Made by a program: the position numbers and the translations under genes
Notes under the pieces: model-generated
Told to the model about the DNA's origin: nothing
The model's input: the letters and a program-made list of their open reading frames with translations, nothing else
Database searches by the model: none
Shown: in pieces, positions 16,608 to 25,681 of the stretch
How positions within the stretch are numbered: the first letter of the stretch is position 1
Layout: every line of letters begins with the position of its first letter
NCBI RefSeq assembly: GCF_900217815.1
Contig: NZ_OBMT01000004.1
Span: 154,957-218,956 of the forward strand
Source: Rhodobacter maris
Lineage (GTDB): Bacteria; Pseudomonadota; Alphaproteobacteria; Rhodobacterales; Rhodobacteraceae
Length of the DNA: 64,000 nt
Direction of reading: 5' to 3'

Positions 16608-19043
16608 ATGCTGGCGTTGTTTCTTGGGCATGTAGCACTTTTTTCCGCCTTTCCGATCTACTTCGCGACGATAGAACCCCTGACCCGCAGAGTGTATTTT
16701 TACCTCTACCTCGCGCTGATCCTGTTGATCGGCGGCTTTCTTGGCAACGCCTATTCCCTGCAACTGGCCGAGGGGCTTTCGGTCTCCGGGGGAAACCTGT
16801 GTTACGGCGCCTTCATGATGACCTCCGTTCTGTTCGTCCTGATCGAGCGCGACATTTTCATTCTGCGCAGGGTGATCCGGCTGGTCGTGATGGTCGATCT
16901 GTTCAACATCGCCTTCTCGCTCCTTGCGACAACCGCGCTTTCCGACCCGGGCGTAAGCAATCTTCACGGCACCCCTGCGGCACTCTTCGAGCAATCTGTG
17001 CCCTTGATCATCCTGGGAGGGGTGTTGATCGTCTCGGAGTTGTTCGCGCTTTTCTTCTGGTTTGAACAGGTCAAGCGCTTGCGGGTGGCAGCCCCGCTGG
17101 TGGGTCTGGCCTACCTTTTGGGCTTTGTGGCGATACTCTGCCTTGACGGGATCATGTTCCCGCTCATCGCCTTTGGTGTTTCTCCCGAGATCGTTGCCAT
17201 CGTCTGGGGCGGGTTGGACGGCAAGGTTCTGACCGCCACAGCCTATTCTGTGCCGCTTCTGTTGTTCATGGTGTTCTGGCGCCGCCGCTTTGTCGATTAC
17301 CTCGAGACGGATGTGTTCACCTGGCGGGTATTTGTTGCCACGTCGAGTGAACTCATCCGCGAGCTGACAGAAAATGACCGCGCATTGCGGCAGGCCGAAG
17401 CCGTGTTTCGCGACGCAAACGACGGTCTCGCGGTGCTGGGCGCGGATGGAAAGTTCGTGCGCGCCAACGCCGCGTTCGTCCGGTTGACCGGGGGCCCGGA
17501 TACTCCCGCCGCGCGATGGTTCGAGCATCGCGGCAAGGCGCTCACCCTGCCGCCCGAGACGGGTGAACCCTGGCGCGGCGAGGTGAGCTTTGGCCCGCGA
17601 CGGCAGCAACAGGGCATCTTCTCGATCACCCCCGTTGCCGCCGCCGGAACCGCCGAGCAGACCTTCGTCTGCACCCTCGCCGATATTACCGATCAAAAGC
17701 GGGTTCAGGCCGAACTCGATCATATGGCGATGCACGACGCCCTCACCGATCTGCCCAACCGGCGCGCTCTCGATGCTGCCCTCGCGGAGGCGTCCGGTCC
17801 GGTCGCCCTCGTCATTCTCGATCTGGATCGCTTCAAGGATGTCAACGACAGCTACGGGCATCTTGCGGGCGACGATCTGCTGCGCAAAGTGACTCAAAGG
17901 CTGCACGCGGCCTTGCCTCCCAAGGAGGCAAGCTCGCTCTTTCGCATCGGGGGGGACGAATTCGCCCTGCTCCTGCGAGATGTCGGGGAACCGGAGTTGC
18001 GCACGAGAGTCGCGCGCCTGGAACAGGTTTTGGCCCCCCCCTTCACACTGCAGAACGGTGCGGAGGTGGCGGTGATGGCAACCTGGGGGGCCAGCCTTGG
18101 CACAGCCCGGTCGCGCAATGACCTGTTCGCCGAAGCCGACGCGGCGCTTTATGATGTCAAGCATCGGCAAAAGGGATCGCTCGGGATCTATCAGGATCGG
18201 CTCACCCTCGCCTCGCAGCGCCGTCTTGCCTTGAGCCTCAGGCTGCGTCGGGCGCTTGAGGCCCAGACAAGCCCGCAGGGAACGCCTCAGGATGGAGCGA
18301 TCACGCTGGCGTACCAACCGCAGATAGACCGGGACGGAACGCTCTTCGGGCTGGAGGCCCTGGCCCGCTGGACTGATCCGGACCTGGGTCAGATCGCTCC
18401 GGGAGAATTCGTTTCGCTTGCCGAAGAACAGGGGCTCATCGGCAAGCTCGGCCAATTCGTTTTGCGACGCGCTTGCCATGACGGGGCCGCCTGGATTGCC
18501 GCGGGCGTGCCGATCGGCGGCATGGCCGTCAACGTCTCCGGCTTGCAGATCCGGAGCCCGGGCTTTGTAAAACAGGTCTCGCAATCGCTTGAAGACACCG
18601 GATTTCCGGCCGAAAAGCTCGAACTCGAACTGACGGAGAGTGCGTTTTTAGGCCGTGAAAGCGAGGTTTTGCCGATATTCGAGAGCCTGAAGGCGCTTGG
18701 GGTGAAGCTTGCCATTGATGATTTCGGGACCGGTTATTCCTCCATGTCCTACCTGCCCGTGCTGCCCTGGGACACGCTCAAGATCGATCGCAGCTTCCTG
18801 ACCCTGCCCCCCGACAATCCGCGCCGCAACGCGCTGATCGAGGCGATTACGCGGATGGCCAAGGGACTTGGCCTGCGTGTCATCGCAGAAGGCGTTGAAA
18901 CCGACGATCAGCATACCGCTCTGATGGCGCTTGGCTGCGACGCCTTTCAGGGCTTCCTGTATGCGCGCCCGCTGCCGGCAATCGAGATCGAAACCTTCTG
19001 CGCGGGGCGGGCGGAACCCAAAGCCCGCGCCGCTTCGACATAG
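16608..19043 (+). CDS. Membrane-bound GGDEF-EAL cyclic-di-GMP protein
   Basis: An 811-residue protein that may make or degrade cyclic-di-GMP. Residues 1 to about 235 hold six or seven hydrophobic helices with the unusual block GLSVSGGNLCYGAFMMT. A PAS-like domain covers about 262-365, GGDEF about 375-530 (intact RIGGDEF near 446-452) and EAL about 555-800. The EAL domain keeps LEALARW (E583), ELTES, IDDFGTGYSS and IAEGVET. Both catalytic motifs look intact, so activity of either sign is possible. The N-terminal membrane domain is not a common sensor type and its ligand is unknown. Confidence 0.9.
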   Translation: MLALFLGHVALFSAFPIYFATIEPLTRRVYFYLYLALILLIGGFLGNAYSLQLAEGLSVSGGNLCYGAFMMTSVLFVLIERDIFILRRVIRLVVMVDLFNIAFSLLATTALSDPGVSNLHGTPAALFEQSVPLIILGGVLIVSELFALFFWFEQVKRLRVAAPLVGLAYLLGFVAILCLDGIMFPLIAFGVSPEIVAIVWGGLDGKVLTATAYSVPLLLFMVFWRRRFVDYLETDVFTWRVFVATSSELIRELTENDRALRQAEAVFRDANDGLAVLGADGKFVRANAAFVRLTGGPDTPAARWFEHRGKALTLPPETGEPWRGEVSFGPRRQQQGIFSITPVAAAGTAEQTFVCTLADITDQKRVQAELDHMAMHDALTDLPNRRALDAALAEASGPVALVILDLDRFKDVNDSYGHLAGDDLLRKVTQRLHAALPPKEASSLFRIGGDEFALLLRDVGEPELRTRVARLEQVLAPPFTLQNGAEVAVMATWGASLGTARSRNDLFAEADAALYDVKHRQKGSLGIYQDRLTLASQRRLALSLRLRRALEAQTSPQGTPQDGAITLAYQPQIDRDGTLFGLEALARWTDPDLGQIAPGEFVSLAEEQGLIGKLGQFVLRRACHDGAAWIAAGVPIGGMAVNVSGLQIRSPGFVKQVSQSLEDTGFPAEKLELELTESAFLGRESEVLPIFESLKALGVKLAIDDFGTGYSSMSYLPVLPWDTLKIDRSFLTLPPDNPRRNALIEAITRMAKGLGLRVIAEGVETDDQHTALMALGCDAFQGFLYARPLPAIEIETFCAGRAEPKARAAST

Positions 19044-19190
19044 GAGCCACCTGTCCGAGGGGCCGAGGCCTCATTTTGGGAAGCGTCGGACCGGGCGGCG
19101 CGGCGCGAAGCGCCCCAAGCCGGAGCGCAGGGAGAAGCTGCGGCGCCCTGCCCGCGTCACAAAGGCTCGATCAATCGCTTGCGACCCCGC

Positions 19191-20519
19191 TCAATGGTTC
19201 CCCGACCCAAGCAGGGTGAGCACGGGGAATGCGGCGATCAGCGCCAGACCCACCAAGCACACCAGCAGGAAGGGCAGCGCGCCCCGGGCGATCCGCTCGA
19301 TCGGCAGGCGCGCGACATTGGCCGCAACATAGAGGTTGATCCCAACCGGCGGCGTGATCAGCCCGATGGCGAGGTTCACCATGACGAGCACGCCAAACCA
19401 GACCGGATCCCAGCCCAGCTCCCGCGCCACCGGCAGGAAGATCGGCAGGCAGATGAACATCACCGTGATCGCATCCATGAACATCCCGGCGATCAGCAGG
19501 ATCACCATGATCACAAGGAGGATCACCCCCTCGTTGTCGGAAAGCCCAAGGAGCGCGCCGGAATAGGAACCGACCAGATCCTCGACGGACACCACCCAGC
19601 CGAAGAGGCTCGCATAGGCGACCACCAGCATCACCATGGCAGAGGAGGCCGCCGCATTGGTGAGCGCCGCATAAAGCCCGCCGAGCGTCAGCGTGCCATA
19701 GGCGAGCCCGCCCACCAGAAGGGCGTAAACGGTGGCCACCAGAGCCGCCTCGGTGGGGGTGAAAACGCCCGAATAGATGCCGCCCAGAATCACCACCGGC
19801 GTCATCAGCCCCCAGAAGCTGTCCTTGAACGCGAGCAGGAGCCGGCGTGGGTAGGCATGCTCCGCATAGGGCATCGGGCTGAGCGCGGCGAGCGCGGACG
19901 ACGCCCCCGCGCCCTTGCCTTTGGCAAAAGGCAGCGTGAGCAGCATCAGCAGACCCATGAAGATGCCGGGCAGGATGGCGGCGAGGAACAGGCTCGAGAT
20001 CGAGGTTTCGGCGATCACGCCATAGATCACCAGCCCGATCGAGGGCGGGATGACGATCGAGAGCGCGGCACCGGTGCAGACGAGCCCGGCCGCATAGGCG
20101 CGCGGATAGCCGTCTTCCTCCATCCCCTTGATGATCATCGGGCCGATTGCCGCGACCGAGGCGGGCCCCGAGCCGCTCACCGCCCCCCAAAAGAGGCAGA
20201 CCACCGTGCCCACGAGCCCCATGCCGCCCGGCACCTTCCCGATCAGCACACGGAAAAACCGGATCATGCGCTCGGCGATCCCGAGCGTGCCCAGAAGCGT
20301 GCCCGCAAGAATGAAGAACGGGATCGCGAGAAGCGAGAACTTTGTGATCCCGGCGGACAGCAGGTCGCCGACGAGATCGAGCCCGAAACCCATCTGCCAC
20401 ATCGCATAGATCGCCGAGAGCCCAAGCGAAAACGCGACCGGCACCCGCAAGGCCATGAGGATGAAAAAGAACAGCACCATTTCGGTGCCGGTGGACAGGC
20501 CCGGGATCAGATCAAACAT
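19191..20519 (-). CDS. dctM: TRAP transporter large permease DctM
   Basis: A 442-residue integral membrane protein, the ion-driven translocation subunit of a TRAP dicarboxylate-type transporter. It has about 12 helices and the family signatures AIPFFILAGTLLG, GAVSGSGPASVAAIGPMI, GIYSGVFTPTEAA and IGLITPPVGINLYV. The start MFDLIPGLS overlaps the dctQ stop by 8 bases, with GGAG 9 bases upstream. It is the last gene of the operon dctP-dctQ-dctM. The substrate is probably an organic acid but is not determined. Confidence 0.93.
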   Translation of the reverse strand: MFDLIPGLSTGTEMVLFFFILMALRVPVAFSLGLSAIYAMWQMGFGLDLVGDLLSAGITKFSLLAIPFFILAGTLLGTLGIAERMIRFFRVLIGKVPGGMGLVGTVVCLFWGAVSGSGPASVAAIGPMIIKGMEEDGYPRAYAAGLVCTGAALSIVIPPSIGLVIYGVIAETSISSLFLAAILPGIFMGLLMLLTLPFAKGKGAGASSALAALSPMPYAEHAYPRRLLLAFKDSFWGLMTPVVILGGIYSGVFTPTEAALVATVYALLVGGLAYGTLTLGGLYAALTNAAASSAMVMLVVAYASLFGWVVSVEDLVGSYSGALLGLSDNEGVILLVIMVILLIAGMFMDAITVMFICLPIFLPVARELGWDPVWFGVLVMVNLAIGLITPPVGINLYVAANVARLPIERIARGALPFLLVCLVGLALIAAFPVLTLLGSGNH

Positions 20520-21009
20520 CGCCGATCGCTCCGAAGGCATGCCCGCTGCGCCATTCCTCCCAGGCGTGCTGAAGATAGCGGATCAGCACCAGCGCGAAAC
20601 CAAAGGGCACCGCCGCCTGATAATACCAGGCCGGAATGCCCAGCGCATAAGAGCGCATGCCGTTGGTCATGAGATTTTGCAGGGCCGTCCAGGAAAAATA
20701 GGCCGAGAGCAGCAAAAGCGCGGCGGAGGCCAGCACCGAGAGCACCAGCACCATGCGTTGCAAGGGGCGCGGCAGCAGATCGTGCACGAGCTCGACCGCC
20801 AGATGCTCGCCACGCCGCGCCGCGATGGCTGCGCCGAAAATCGTCAGCAGCAGGAACCCGTTGGTCAGCAGTTCTTCCGTGGCGGCCAGCGAATAATGCG
20901 TGCCATAGCGCACCACCACATTGACAAAGCCAAGCAGCGTCATGGCGAGAAAGATCACCGCGCAGATGATTTTCTCTGCATCACGCAGAAGCAGTATGAA
21001 GAAGGACAT
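20512..21009 (-). CDS. dctQ: TRAP transporter small permease DctQ
   Basis: A 165-residue membrane protein with four helices, the small subunit of the TRAP transporter. It has the characteristic FVNVVVRYGTHYSLAATEELL segment and the motif AAIAARRGEHLAVELV between helices 2 and 3. The frame is open upstream, but the ATG at 21007-21009 (MSFFILLLRDAEK) fits the family start. It lies 76 bases downstream of dctP and overlaps dctM. Confidence 0.9.
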   Translation of the reverse strand: MSFFILLLRDAEKIICAVIFLAMTLLGFVNVVVRYGTHYSLAATEELLTNGFLLLTIFGAAIAARRGEHLAVELVHDLLPRPLQRMVLVLSVLASAALLLLSAYFSWTALQNLMTNGMRSYALGIPAWYYQAAVPFGFALVLIRYLQHAWEEWRSGHAFGAIGDV

Positions 21010-21085
21010 GGGGTCTCCCGGGGCTGTCGACGGTCGCGGGGCGCCCCGGTTCGGAGCGCCCCGCAGATCCGCATCGCTGGGTGGA

Positions 21086-22102
21086 TTACTGAGCGGAGGC
21101 GATGGCACTCTGGAACGTTTCCACCAGGTCGGGGCCAACCTTCTCGGCCCATTTGTCGAAGGCCGGTTTGGTGGCCGCCTTGAAGGCGGCAAGTTCCTCC
21201 GCAGAGGGCTCATAGACATCGATACCCTTCTCGCGCAGGAAATCGATGCCCGTCGCCGTGGCCTCGCGCGAGATCTCGCGCTGGTAGGCCATCGCCTCGT
21301 CGGCCGCGGCCTGGAACTTGGCCTTCATCTCGTCGTCGAAGCTGTCCCATTTCGCCTGACTGATCCCGAGGAAAATCGGATCATAGGAGTAATGCCAGGT
21401 GGTCAGGTATTTCTGCATCTCGTAGACCTGCTGCGGGATGATCACCGCGCCGATCGGGTTTTCCTGACCATCGACCACGCCCTGTTGCAGCGCGGTGAGG
21501 GTTTCGCTCCATTGCATCTGCTGCGGGTTGGCGCCGAGCGCATTCATCACGTCGATATACATCGGCCCCGCCACGCGCATGCGCAGGCCCTTCATGTCGT
21601 CGGGGCTCTTGATCGGACGGGTGTTGTTGGTCACTTCCCGGAACCCGTTCTCGCCCCAGGCCAGAACGATGATGCCTTTTTCCTTGAGAATCCCGGCCAG
21701 AATCTTGCCCGGCTCGCCCTGGGTCGTGGCATCGACCTGCGCGTAATCGGCATAGAGATAGGGCAGCGAGAACGCCGCCATCTCGGGCACGAGGGGCGTG
21801 ACGTTGATCGCGGAAGTCACGACAAGATCAAGCGCACCACGCCCGACCATCTCGGCCTGTTTCATCTGGTCGCCGCCGGCGAGTTGGGCATTGGGGAACA
21901 CGCGCACCTTGATATCGCCGCCCGTCGCCTCGGAGATCAACGCGCCGAATTTTTCGGCCCCCTTCTGCCAGGTCGTCGTATCGCCGGTGTTTTGCGAAAG
22001 ACGCAGGGTTTCCGCCGCGGCGGTGCCGACCATCATCGCGCCGGCAAGCAGCCCGGCCAGCGCCGTCTTTCCAACGCTCCCGCCAAATTTTCCAAATGTC
22101 AT
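21086..22102 (-). CDS. dctP: TRAP transporter solute-binding protein DctP
   Basis: A 338-residue periplasmic binding protein with a signal peptide (about residues 1-30, ending VGTAAA). DctP-family signatures are GGDIKVRVFPNAQLAGGDQMK near residue 62 and the substrate-binding-loop region GLRMRVAGPMYIDVMNALGANPQQM. Further on is ALQQGVVDGQENPIG, which contains the conserved GxxDGxExP element. The start ATG at 22100-22102 has GGTGGAG 5 bases upstream. It captures the substrate for DctQM. Confidence 0.95.
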   Translation of the reverse strand: MTFGKFGGSVGKTALAGLLAGAMMVGTAAAETLRLSQNTGDTTTWQKGAEKFGALISEATGGDIKVRVFPNAQLAGGDQMKQAEMVGRGALDLVVTSAINVTPLVPEMAAFSLPYLYADYAQVDATTQGEPGKILAGILKEKGIIVLAWGENGFREVTNNTRPIKSPDDMKGLRMRVAGPMYIDVMNALGANPQQMQWSETLTALQQGVVDGQENPIGAVIIPQQVYEMQKYLTTWHYSYDPIFLGISQAKWDSFDDEMKAKFQAAADEAMAYQREISREATATGIDFLREKGIDVYEPSAEELAAFKAATKPAFDKWAEKVGPDLVETFQSAIASAQ

Positions 22103-22176
22103 GAGTCTCCACCCGTGCTTCGGGCCCTGCGGCCCTGGTTCGATGCACCTCCCGATGCTCCAAGCCGCTCCATATA

Positions 22177-22228
22177 AAGAAACAAGATTATTGTCCACCG
22201 CAAGCCCGCTATGCAATATTCGTTTCTT
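22177..22228. promoter_or_regulatory. Imperfect inverted repeat upstream of the TRAP operon
   Basis: AAGAAACAAGATTATTG (22177-22193) and CAATATTCGTTTCTT (22214-22228) are imperfect reverse complements separated by 20 bases. They lie 75-126 bases upstream of dctP, a plausible place for an operator of this operon. The regulator is not in the window. Confidence 0.4.
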
Positions 22229-22769
22229 CCGGAGGCCAATCGCGCAATGCAGCGCGAGCGACTGGCATTTCGGCTTCGTTTTGCGGGTGCCGCCGACGGA
22301 ACCGCGACGATCACCGCACGGCTCTTGCCGCGCGCACAGCACCCGGCAAACCGGCCGGCAGAGTCACAACAGGATTACGCCGCGAGCCGGAAACCAAAGT
22401 CTCCGCCCCTCATCTGGTGGGGACGCGCGGGGAATTTCTGGATGGTGAATTCCTGGATGCAGCGGCGCCGTCCTGCCGCCCGGAGCCCGAGATCGGTGGC
22501 GCTGCCTGGAACAGCATGATGTCGCGCCCCAGCCTGCTGGTGTACCCCCCCCCCCCGAAAGCGAGCCCCCATCCCCGGAACACCACGAGAGATCGCGTGC
22601 ACTAAAAGGCGAGGCCGAATGCGGTGCCATGGAGGCGCGCGACCACCTTCGCTTCGATCCCGAAACGGATCAGCGCCGCTCCAGTGATCGTGTCGGCTCC
22701 TCGGGGCACCTCTATTCGTTGAGTGCGCCCGCGCGGCTGCGCAACGGCCTGTCTCGCCCCGAACATGAG
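22229..22769. other. Gene-poor stretch with a C12 homopolymer
   Basis: No supported gene lies between the dctP promoter region and the VPLPA-CTERM gene. Open frames here are short, lack binding sites and have no recognisable motif. A run of twelve C residues occupies 22545-22556. Confidence 0.6.
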
Positions 22770-22798
22770 TTGCGGTTAACAGAGCATTGATATAAAAT
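22770..22798 (+). promoter_or_regulatory. Sigma-70-type promoter of the VPLPA-CTERM gene
   Basis: TTGCGG and TAAAAT are separated by exactly 17 bases, and the -10 box lies 48 bases upstream of the start codon at 22847. Confidence 0.6.
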
Positions 22799-22846
22799 GA
22801 AAGTCAGGCAGTCGTATTCCGCTGTCTCAGAATAGGTAGTTTGAGA

Positions 22847-23530
22847 ATGCGTCGACATTTATTCGGGCTTGCAGGTCTAGCGCTCACAGCGAGCGTTTCT
22901 TGCGCCTCGGCCGCTACCATCGGGCTGGACTATACCGGTTTCAGCCAGGGCAAAGCGACAGTCACCATCGTCTCCCCCGCCAACATCCCCAACAGCCGAG
23001 TCGCGGCCGGAGAGCTCGCCTTCGATGTGACGGAACGGGATGGTGTGTCGGTTCTGGGCGAGAAATTCGTTGCATTTTGCGCCGATGTCATGACCGACCT
23101 CAATCAGGACGGCTTCCTTTACGTCTACGAGCAGGGGGTTACGCCGTTCAGCGCGACGGTACGCGAAAACCTCTCCCGGCTGTTCTCGGTTTTCTACAGC
23201 ACGATCACCGACCGGATCGCTTCGGCCGCGTTCCAGGTCGCGCTCTGGGAGATCGTGACTGAAACCGCCAGCAGCTATGATGTTACGAACGGCTATTTCA
23301 GCGTCACAAGCACGAATGGCGTGGCGGAGCTCGCCCAGTCCTATCTCGATGGCCTCGGCGGCGCCGCGACCGGTCATTATCGCCTCACCTATTATGATGG
23401 TCACCAATCCGGAGACATCGCCAGCCAGAGCCTGATCACGGCAACGGCGGTGCCGCTGCCGGCAAGCCTTCTGTTGTTGCTCGGCGGCCTGGGCACCATC
23501 GGTGCGCTGCGCCGCAAGCAACGTCTCTGA
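22847..23530 (+). CDS. VPLPA-CTERM sorting domain protein
   Basis: A 227-residue exported protein. It has a signal peptide (ending near CASAA) and a central domain with Cys and aromatic residues (EKFVAFCADV, FQVALWEIVTET). It ends with the sorting signal VPLPASLLLLLGGLGTIG followed by RRKQR. That tripartite end (VPLPA motif, membrane helix, basic tail) is the target of an exosortase (XrtD type), which usually works with exopolysaccharide genes. No exosortase gene is in the window. A TTG 6 bases upstream is an alternative start. The gene lies just ahead of a glycosyltransferase cluster. Confidence 0.9.
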   Translation: MRRHLFGLAGLALTASVSCASAATIGLDYTGFSQGKATVTIVSPANIPNSRVAAGELAFDVTERDGVSVLGEKFVAFCADVMTDLNQDGFLYVYEQGVTPFSATVRENLSRLFSVFYSTITDRIASAAFQVALWEIVTETASSYDVTNGYFSVTSTNGVAELAQSYLDGLGGAATGHYRLTYYDGHQSGDIASQSLITATAVPLPASLLLLLGGLGTIGALRRKQRL

Positions 23531-23577
23531 CCGGAGCGGCCTTGACCCATAGTACCAATTCCGGACCCAATCGAGCC

Positions 23578-24222
23578 ATGTCCAAATTTGATCTGGTTGA
23601 CGAGCTGTTCGGTGAAATCCCGTATATGCGGCGGTTCGAGGCCGAAATTCTGCGCAGTATCTTTGCCGAAGAACGCCCGCAGAAGGTGATCGAAGTGGGC
23701 TTCTACCAAGGCAAAAGCAGCGCCTTCATCGGGGCGATGCTCGAAGATGCCGGTGGCGACGGGCATCTGATCACCCTCGACATGGCCAATGCGCGGCAAC
23801 GTCGGCCCAACATCGACATGTTGCTGGAAAAGGCCGGGCTCGGGCATCGGGTCACACCGATCTGGTGCAAGCGCTCTTATACTTGGGAGCTGCAACGCCT
23901 GATCAACGCCCCCGCGCGGCCGCAGTTCGATTTTTGCTATTTCGATGGCGGCCATACCTGGGATTCGACCGGCTTTGGCGTGCTGCTGATCGATATGCTG
24001 CTGCGTCCGGGCGGCTTGATCCTGCTCGACGACATGGACTGGACGATGCGCCGCTCGAAGCATTACCAGTCCACGCCAGAACTGACGAAAAAGTTCGATG
24101 CGGACGAAATCGACGCCATGCCGGTGCGCCTTGTCTGGGACACGATCCTGCGGCATCTGGGCTATGAGCAGGTGCGCGAATATCCGCAGGCGCATTGGGG
24201 CCTCGCCCGCAAGCCGTTCTGA
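23578..24222 (+). CDS. Class I SAM-dependent methyltransferase-like protein
   Basis: A 214-residue soluble protein of the Methyltransf_24 type. The glycine-rich motif is VIEVGFYQGKSSAF, followed by the acidic motif II HLITLDMAN, FDFCYFDGGHTW and LILLDDMDWTM. Such proteins in polysaccharide clusters often modify sugars; the substrate is unknown. An upstream TTG at 23542 has a better Shine-Dalgarno (GGAG, 5 bases), so the protein could be 12 residues longer. It is convergent with the next gene. Confidence 0.75.
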   Translation: MSKFDLVDELFGEIPYMRRFEAEILRSIFAEERPQKVIEVGFYQGKSSAFIGAMLEDAGGDGHLITLDMANARQRRPNIDMLLEKAGLGHRVTPIWCKRSYTWELQRLINAPARPQFDFCYFDGGHTWDSTGFGVLLIDMLLRPGGLILLDDMDWTMRRSKHYQSTPELTKKFDADEIDAMPVRLVWDTILRHLGYEQVREYPQAHWGLARKPF

Positions 24223-24268
24223 TCCCACGCTCCGAATGCGCGGGCCGCACCGTCGGAAGCGTCCCAAA

Positions 24269-25648
24269 TCAGAGGCTTTCGAAGCCCGCTCCATTCCGGC
24301 TGCGCCGCAGCACCAGCTGCGGCAGGGACCGGGGCAATTGTGCCAGAACCTGTGCGACCGCCGGATCGGTGCGCGTCTCGGCACGCAGCACCACCAGATC
24401 CATGTCGCTCAGATCCTGCGCGCCGAAGGCCCCCAGCGGCACGGTGCGCAGCGCACGCATCCGCATTTCGGCTGCCAACATCACCCGGTTGATCTCGCGC
24501 CGGGAAATCCCAAGATAGGCCGCGGCCCCGGCCGCCAGAAAACCCACGCCAGAAAGGTCGGTCTCGGGGGCAATCTCGAGCACCCGGCGCCCGAACAGCC
24601 GCGCCCGCAGCGCCGCGGGCGCCTCCATTGCGCCCTGTTGCGCGGCCTTGATCAACAGATCGGCATCGAAATCGGCACCGCGCCACGGCTGCGCAGCCGC
24701 ATTCGCCCAATAGCCACGCAACGCCGAAACCGGCCCGCGGTTTACCGGAAGCGGCAGGTGCAACTGCACTGCGGGATCGGTCTGCACCGCGAGGATCTCG
24801 GACAGAAGCGCAAGGTCCGTGGCATTCCCCCCGGCCGCTGCCAGCGCCCGCTCGAACCCATCCCAGGTCAGCAGCGCCTGCGGATGGGCCGGAAGCTCAC
24901 CCAGACGCGCGAGCACCTGCGGCATGTCGTCGCGGCGCAGCCGCTCGGCAAGGCGCGCGAAGGCCAGCGTCAGCCCGCCCCAAGGGTCGCGCACCGCCGC
25001 CGCCAAAGGCTCCTCGCGCAGCGCGGCGGCGCCATCGCCAAGCTCTTCGAGCCGCGCCCAGTCCGGCCCCGGCGCCACCACGAGGATAGTGCACCAGGCT
25101 TCCTGTCGGCTCGGCACCGGTCTCAGGATGCCCCGCCCGAGCAGGATTTCGAGAATGGCGGGCAGTTCCTCATGTGCGGGGCTGAGCCCGTTCTTGATCA
25201 GCACGCGGCTTTCGACTGTCAGCCCGGACTGCAGACCGCGCAGGCAGGCCAACAGATCCGCCGCGGAGCGTGGTGCATCGATCAGACAGAGGTCAATCTG
25301 GCCGTTGCGCCAGACGAAGTTGCGAAAATCGGCCTCGTGCACCTGCACCGGATGTGGCGCCTGCGCCAGATTGGCCTCGAAGATCGGGCGGAACGACGCC
25401 CCCGGTTCGGCCAGTCCGGGATGGTTCAGCGCGTTTTTCTCGGACCAGAGAAACCGGTCGATCACATGCAGCTCGCCCCGCTCGGCCAGCACGCGGCTCA
25501 CCCCGCCGAGCCAGGGGCCGACCTCCAGAAGCCGCGCCCGCGGGGGCAAAGCAGAGGCAATCTGGCAAATCAGCGCCATATCGGCGGCCCCCATCATCCG
25601 GGGCAGATCGCCGGGTTTGATCTTGTCTTCCATCACGGGGCTATCCAT
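24269..25648 (-). CDS. Large methyltransferase-like protein of the glycan cluster
   Basis: A 459-residue protein. Its first 200 residues resemble a class I methyltransferase fold: LLEVGPWLGGVSRVLAERG is motif I, HVIDRF motif II and IDLCLIDAPRSA an acidic strand. The second half has no motif that I recognise. The frame continues antisense through the next gene, but composition and family start place the beginning at ATG 25646-25648 (MDSPVMEDK) or at the ATG 15 bases later. It is divergent from the glycosyltransferase at 25682 with only 33 bases between them, so the promoters must overlap. Confidence 0.6.
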   Translation of the reverse strand: MDSPVMEDKIKPGDLPRMMGAADMALICQIASALPPRARLLEVGPWLGGVSRVLAERGELHVIDRFLWSEKNALNHPGLAEPGASFRPIFEANLAQAPHPVQVHEADFRNFVWRNGQIDLCLIDAPRSAADLLACLRGLQSGLTVESRVLIKNGLSPAHEELPAILEILLGRGILRPVPSRQEAWCTILVVAPGPDWARLEELGDGAAALREEPLAAAVRDPWGGLTLAFARLAERLRRDDMPQVLARLGELPAHPQALLTWDGFERALAAAGGNATDLALLSEILAVQTDPAVQLHLPLPVNRGPVSALRGYWANAAAQPWRGADFDADLLIKAAQQGAMEAPAALRARLFGRRVLEIAPETDLSGVGFLAAGAAAYLGISRREINRVMLAAEMRMRALRTVPLGAFGAQDLSDMDLVVLRAETRTDPAVAQVLAQLPRSLPQLVLRRSRNGAGFESL

Positions 25649-25681
25649 ACTTCCGCTGTTCTCGGGAGCGATACAGACTGC

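Noticed and set aside
16284..18584. Minus-strand open frame of 766 codons
   Set aside because: It is antisense to the arsJ end and the GGDEF-EAL gene, whose catalytic motifs are intact; the antisense product has no domain.
24098..25681. Upstream extension of the TPR-glycosyltransferase frame
   Set aside because: It is antisense to the methyltransferase-like gene and has Arg/Pro/Gln-rich shadow composition.
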